The position numbers and the translations under genes were made by a program. From the NCBI GenBank assembly GCA_003339415.1, contig PDHQ01000111.1, positions 41,682 through 105,681 of the forward strand: a stretch of DNA of 64,000 bases. Direction: 5' to 3'. Source of the DNA: Ophiocordyceps camponoti-saundersi (nom. inval.) (lineage: Eukaryota; Ascomycota; Sordariomycetes; Hypocreales; Ophiocordycipitaceae). The notes beneath the pieces are model-generated. The model was not told the origin of the DNA. It worked only from the letters and a program-made list of their open reading frames with translations, and did not search any database. Below, in pieces: positions 59,993 through 64,000 of this stretch; position 1 is the stretch's first letter; each line of letters opens with the position of its first letter.

Positions 59993-62900
59993 TATTAGAA
60001 TATATATATCGCTAGCTGCTTAGGAATATAATACGCGTTAAATACGCGTGGCACGCGTCGCAGAGATAATTATCTCTATATAAATAAAGTAAGAGGTTAG
60101 GGATACGTATAAAAAGGAGTTAAACTTAAGATAATACCGATCTAAGACTAATATAATATTAATATAATATATAAAGTTAATATAGGAGGAGGATAAGGAG
60201 GTAGTTAGTAAGAGGAGGAACGTATATATAATATATTTATTTTTCTATACTATTTAAAAGAGAGATAAATTATAAGTAAAGTTATTATTTAATCTTTTAT
60301 AACTTTATTAGCTAAAATATATTATATAGTAAATATAATATTCTTATATATTATATAATCTAAATAAGTTACCTAAACTTTATTATTTAAGTTAATATAA
60401 TATAACTTCCTTAATATAAATATAACTCTTATATATTCTACGGATCCCGCGCTTATAGCGACGCGGATACGGACTTCTTATTTTTATATTATAAGCGGAC
60501 TCCGCTTTTTCCGTTACCCCGTAATAATAGCCTCGAGCTACGCCCGGAGCGACTCTAAGGGGGAGGGTAACGCTATATAAGTTAATCGTAACCGCGAAAA
60601 TTTTTTACCCGGAATATAGCTCTACTCTAAATCGTAATAAACTCGGACTTAAAAATTTACTATACCTTTTACCTTATTAGAAGCTAAAGCGAGTATTAGT
60701 AAGATTATTTTAGGGGACGCCTTAATCTCCGTATAAGTAATTATCGAATAAGTAGCGGAGTTTAAGAGGGTCCGGGGAGGCGCCCCCCCTACTTTAACTT
60801 TATTAATTAATAGTATTTCCTCGGCTATTACGGCCGCGATTTCCTCTCTTTTTTATAGCTTTAGGGGGAGCGGAACTCCTTTAATATAAGCTATAATTAT
60901 AGCTAAAGCGCTAGAGAAAATTATTAAAAAATAGGTTTCCGGGTAATATAAGCGTTAGCTTATAATTCGCTCTAACTTTATTATTACTCCGCTCTAAATC
61001 TAAGGCCTTAAAATAACTATAATAAGTATTAATTATAAACTCCGTAAGTAAAGCTAAGCTTTTATAATAAGGAAATTACCTAATAGTAATATTATAATAA
61101 TATTCTAAAACGCTATTTATAAGCTTTAGTCTAATCTAAGGTAACTTTATACCGCTTTCGGAGAAAAGGTATACCTTATTAGCGGAGGTTATACTCTTAT
61201 TATAAAAAAGGTATTAGCGTAAGCTTTATAATAAAGTAATAAGGAAGCTTTTTAAAAAAAGATTAAGTTATCGAATAAAGTTTTAGTAATATAATTATAC
61301 GCGAAAAGATATTATTTAAGGATTTAGCGGAGCTCCTTTATAATTATTATTAATAGCGTAATAAATATAAATTAAATTTATAATAAGGGTATAATAATAT
61401 AAGCGGAGATCTTTAATATAAAACCTTATAAGCTAAAAGTTTAACCTTAATAATATTTTAAGTACTATTAGCTTAGATATATTACTAAATACTATATAGC
61501 GAAATTATAATATAGCTAATATTCCGCCTTTTCGTATATAGAGGGTAAGTTAGCTTACCTTATAGCGTACGGAAAGAGACTATATTATTACCCTTTTTAT
61601 CGGGGAACTTACTCTAAGTAAAGTTAACTTTACCTTAAAATAAGAGTAACGTAAGACCGGGCGAAGGATACTTATATTTCCTAACCTTAGAGATTTATAG
61701 ACTAGAACTCTATATATACCGCCCCTCCTCCCTTTTTAGCGCTAACCGGAGTCTAGTAATAGCTAGGGCGGAAACGCTAAAAAGCGAATATAGTAGCTCC
61801 GCCTCTAACCCCCTTTCTAAACTTATTTATAGCTTTACCGCGATAATCTAGCTACTTTTTAAGATTAGCTATTATAAGGTTTATTATAAGCTAGTAAAAC
61901 CTCTATATATTTTTTAATCGCGTTAATAAAGCTTTAATCGAATAGATTATTTAGGATATTATAATTAAGTACGGAGATTTAGTTTATAGTAATAATAACG
62001 CTTAGGAAAATAAGTAACTATATAGACTCTATATTAAACCTAGACTACGCGTACTCTTATTACCGCGGACTTTACTCCGGAGGAAATATCGGCTTCCTAA
62101 TTACTTATTATTACCGGACTTATTTAAGATATAGAGTACTAGGTACGGACCTAGTCCGGCCTTAAACTAAGGTAACGCTTAAGGGGAGGGTTTTACTCTA
62201 AGTTCTCCGGTTTTTCCCACTCTTAGAATATATATAGGATAGTTCTAAGCTAAATTAAGTATATTAGCGTACGAATATTATTATTATAAGTTAATATAGT
62301 ATATATATTCTAAGTTTAATCTATTAATATCTTTACTATAAAAAGTTTATAATATAACTTTAGCTACTTATTTAGCTTAGGAAAAATACTTAATTAATAC
62401 TAATTAGTAATAAAGCTAGGTTATATTATAAACTTAATTACTTTTTATTACTTAAAATTTAGTTAACTAATATAAGCTAAAGTATTAGCTTTATTATTAT
62501 TTAACCTTAGTTTAAATTAGAAATAAAAGAATAATTTAAATAGTAAATATTTATTAAAATACTAACTCCTAGGAAATTATAATTATTATTTCGGTAATAT
62601 ATAAATATATTTTAACTAATATCTAGTTAGTAACTTAATAATTCGGATATCCTAATACTTAGCGATAACTTACTATAAGTTAATATTATTTATTTTTTCT
62701 TTTTTTTACTTTTAGTTTAGGATTTTTAGGAACTTATTTCGATTTCGACTTAAAATCTTATTAATTTTAAATTAATTTTAATAGTTACTCCGTAATTATT
62801 ATTTACTAAGTTTTTATAAATTTAGTACTAGAAGTTTCTTATAATTAAGTTAATTTAGTAATATATAAGAGATAAAAATAATAAAAAATAAAAATAATAA
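59993..62900 (+). mobile_element. RIPed relative of the non-autonomous element, interrupted
   Basis: The start tattagaatatatata matches the RIPed LTR start of 50685. The ACGCGT boxes and following hairpin region are recognisable (60031-60070). LTR similarity runs to about 60415 and resumes about 62340. It ends at 62399 (taattaata), followed by ctaattag, the RIPed palindrome. Interior similarity to 51190-51650 continues to about 62900, then stops, just before where the cargo gene begins in the intact copy. The other LTR would lie beyond the window or has been lost. Confidence 0.78.
60416..62340. other. Insertion inside the RIPed LTR, unclassified
   Basis: About 1.9 kb that separates the two LTR parts. 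It is GC-richer at both ends (60440-60560, 61720-61760, 62080-62220). Near 62175-62220 it shares a tail-like motif (aaggggagggtttt, ccggtttttccc) with the SINEs. It may be a LINE or SINE-related element. No domain is recognised; borders are approximate. Confidence 0.45.

Positions 62901-64000
<1,100 letters not shown>

Overview
The window looks like a gene-poor, repeat-filled block from a filamentous ascomycete (Pezizomycotina). Most of it is AT-rich sequence with the signature of repeat-induced point mutation (RIP): CpA/TpG are almost absent, TpA is in great excess and CpG is largely spared. Old transposons remain recognisable base for base but are full of stop codons. Introns in the one spliced gene found are short (61-71 bp) with GTATGT/GTGAGT donors and CTGAC-type branch sites, as in filamentous fungi. 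I see no ordinary host gene and cannot name the species. Only two stretches escape RIP, and both are young LTR elements with perfect LTR ends and target duplications. Layout: 371-6667 is an intact, potentially active Ty1/copia element (410-bp LTRs, one 1759-codon Gag-Pol frame, TSD attag). 7593-13889 is a RIP-destroyed copy of it on the minus strand, exactly the same length. About 14.64-22.57 kb is a dead Ty3/gypsy element carrying a SINE. 22.57-25.3 kb is a dead 5'-truncated LINE (endonuclease and RT motifs readable). 27.5-36.6 kb is a second, minus-strand LINE relic, split by a third copia copy (27837-34135) and a SINE. 36.6-38.4 kb is the repeat-rich 3' end of another gypsy copy. 38798-59798 is a fourth, minus-strand copia relic, split by a gypsy element (42073-55546) and two SINEs. 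Inside that gypsy lies the second intact element, 50685-54255, a 3.57-kb non-autonomous LTR element. From 59993 to beyond 62.9 kb is a RIPed relative of that non-autonomous element, itself interrupted. The window ends in a TAA microsatellite. The main discovery candidate is the element at 50685-54255. It encodes no transposition protein, but shares terminal LTR bases, the post-LTR motif and the pre-LTR polypurine motif with the intact copia element, so it is probably mobilised by copia-type machinery. Antisense to its LTRs it carries what looks like a complete spliced gene: TATA box, 5'-UTR intron, four coding exons whose phases all agree, and a Cys-rich lysine/arginine-rich product broken by one in-frame TAG. 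Upstream of that gene sit four identical 10-bp palindromes. Between the gene promoter and the 3' LTR is an array of seven strong hairpins. The RIPed relative at 60-63 kb matches the LTR and leader but loses similarity just before the gene, so the cargo appears specific to the young copy.
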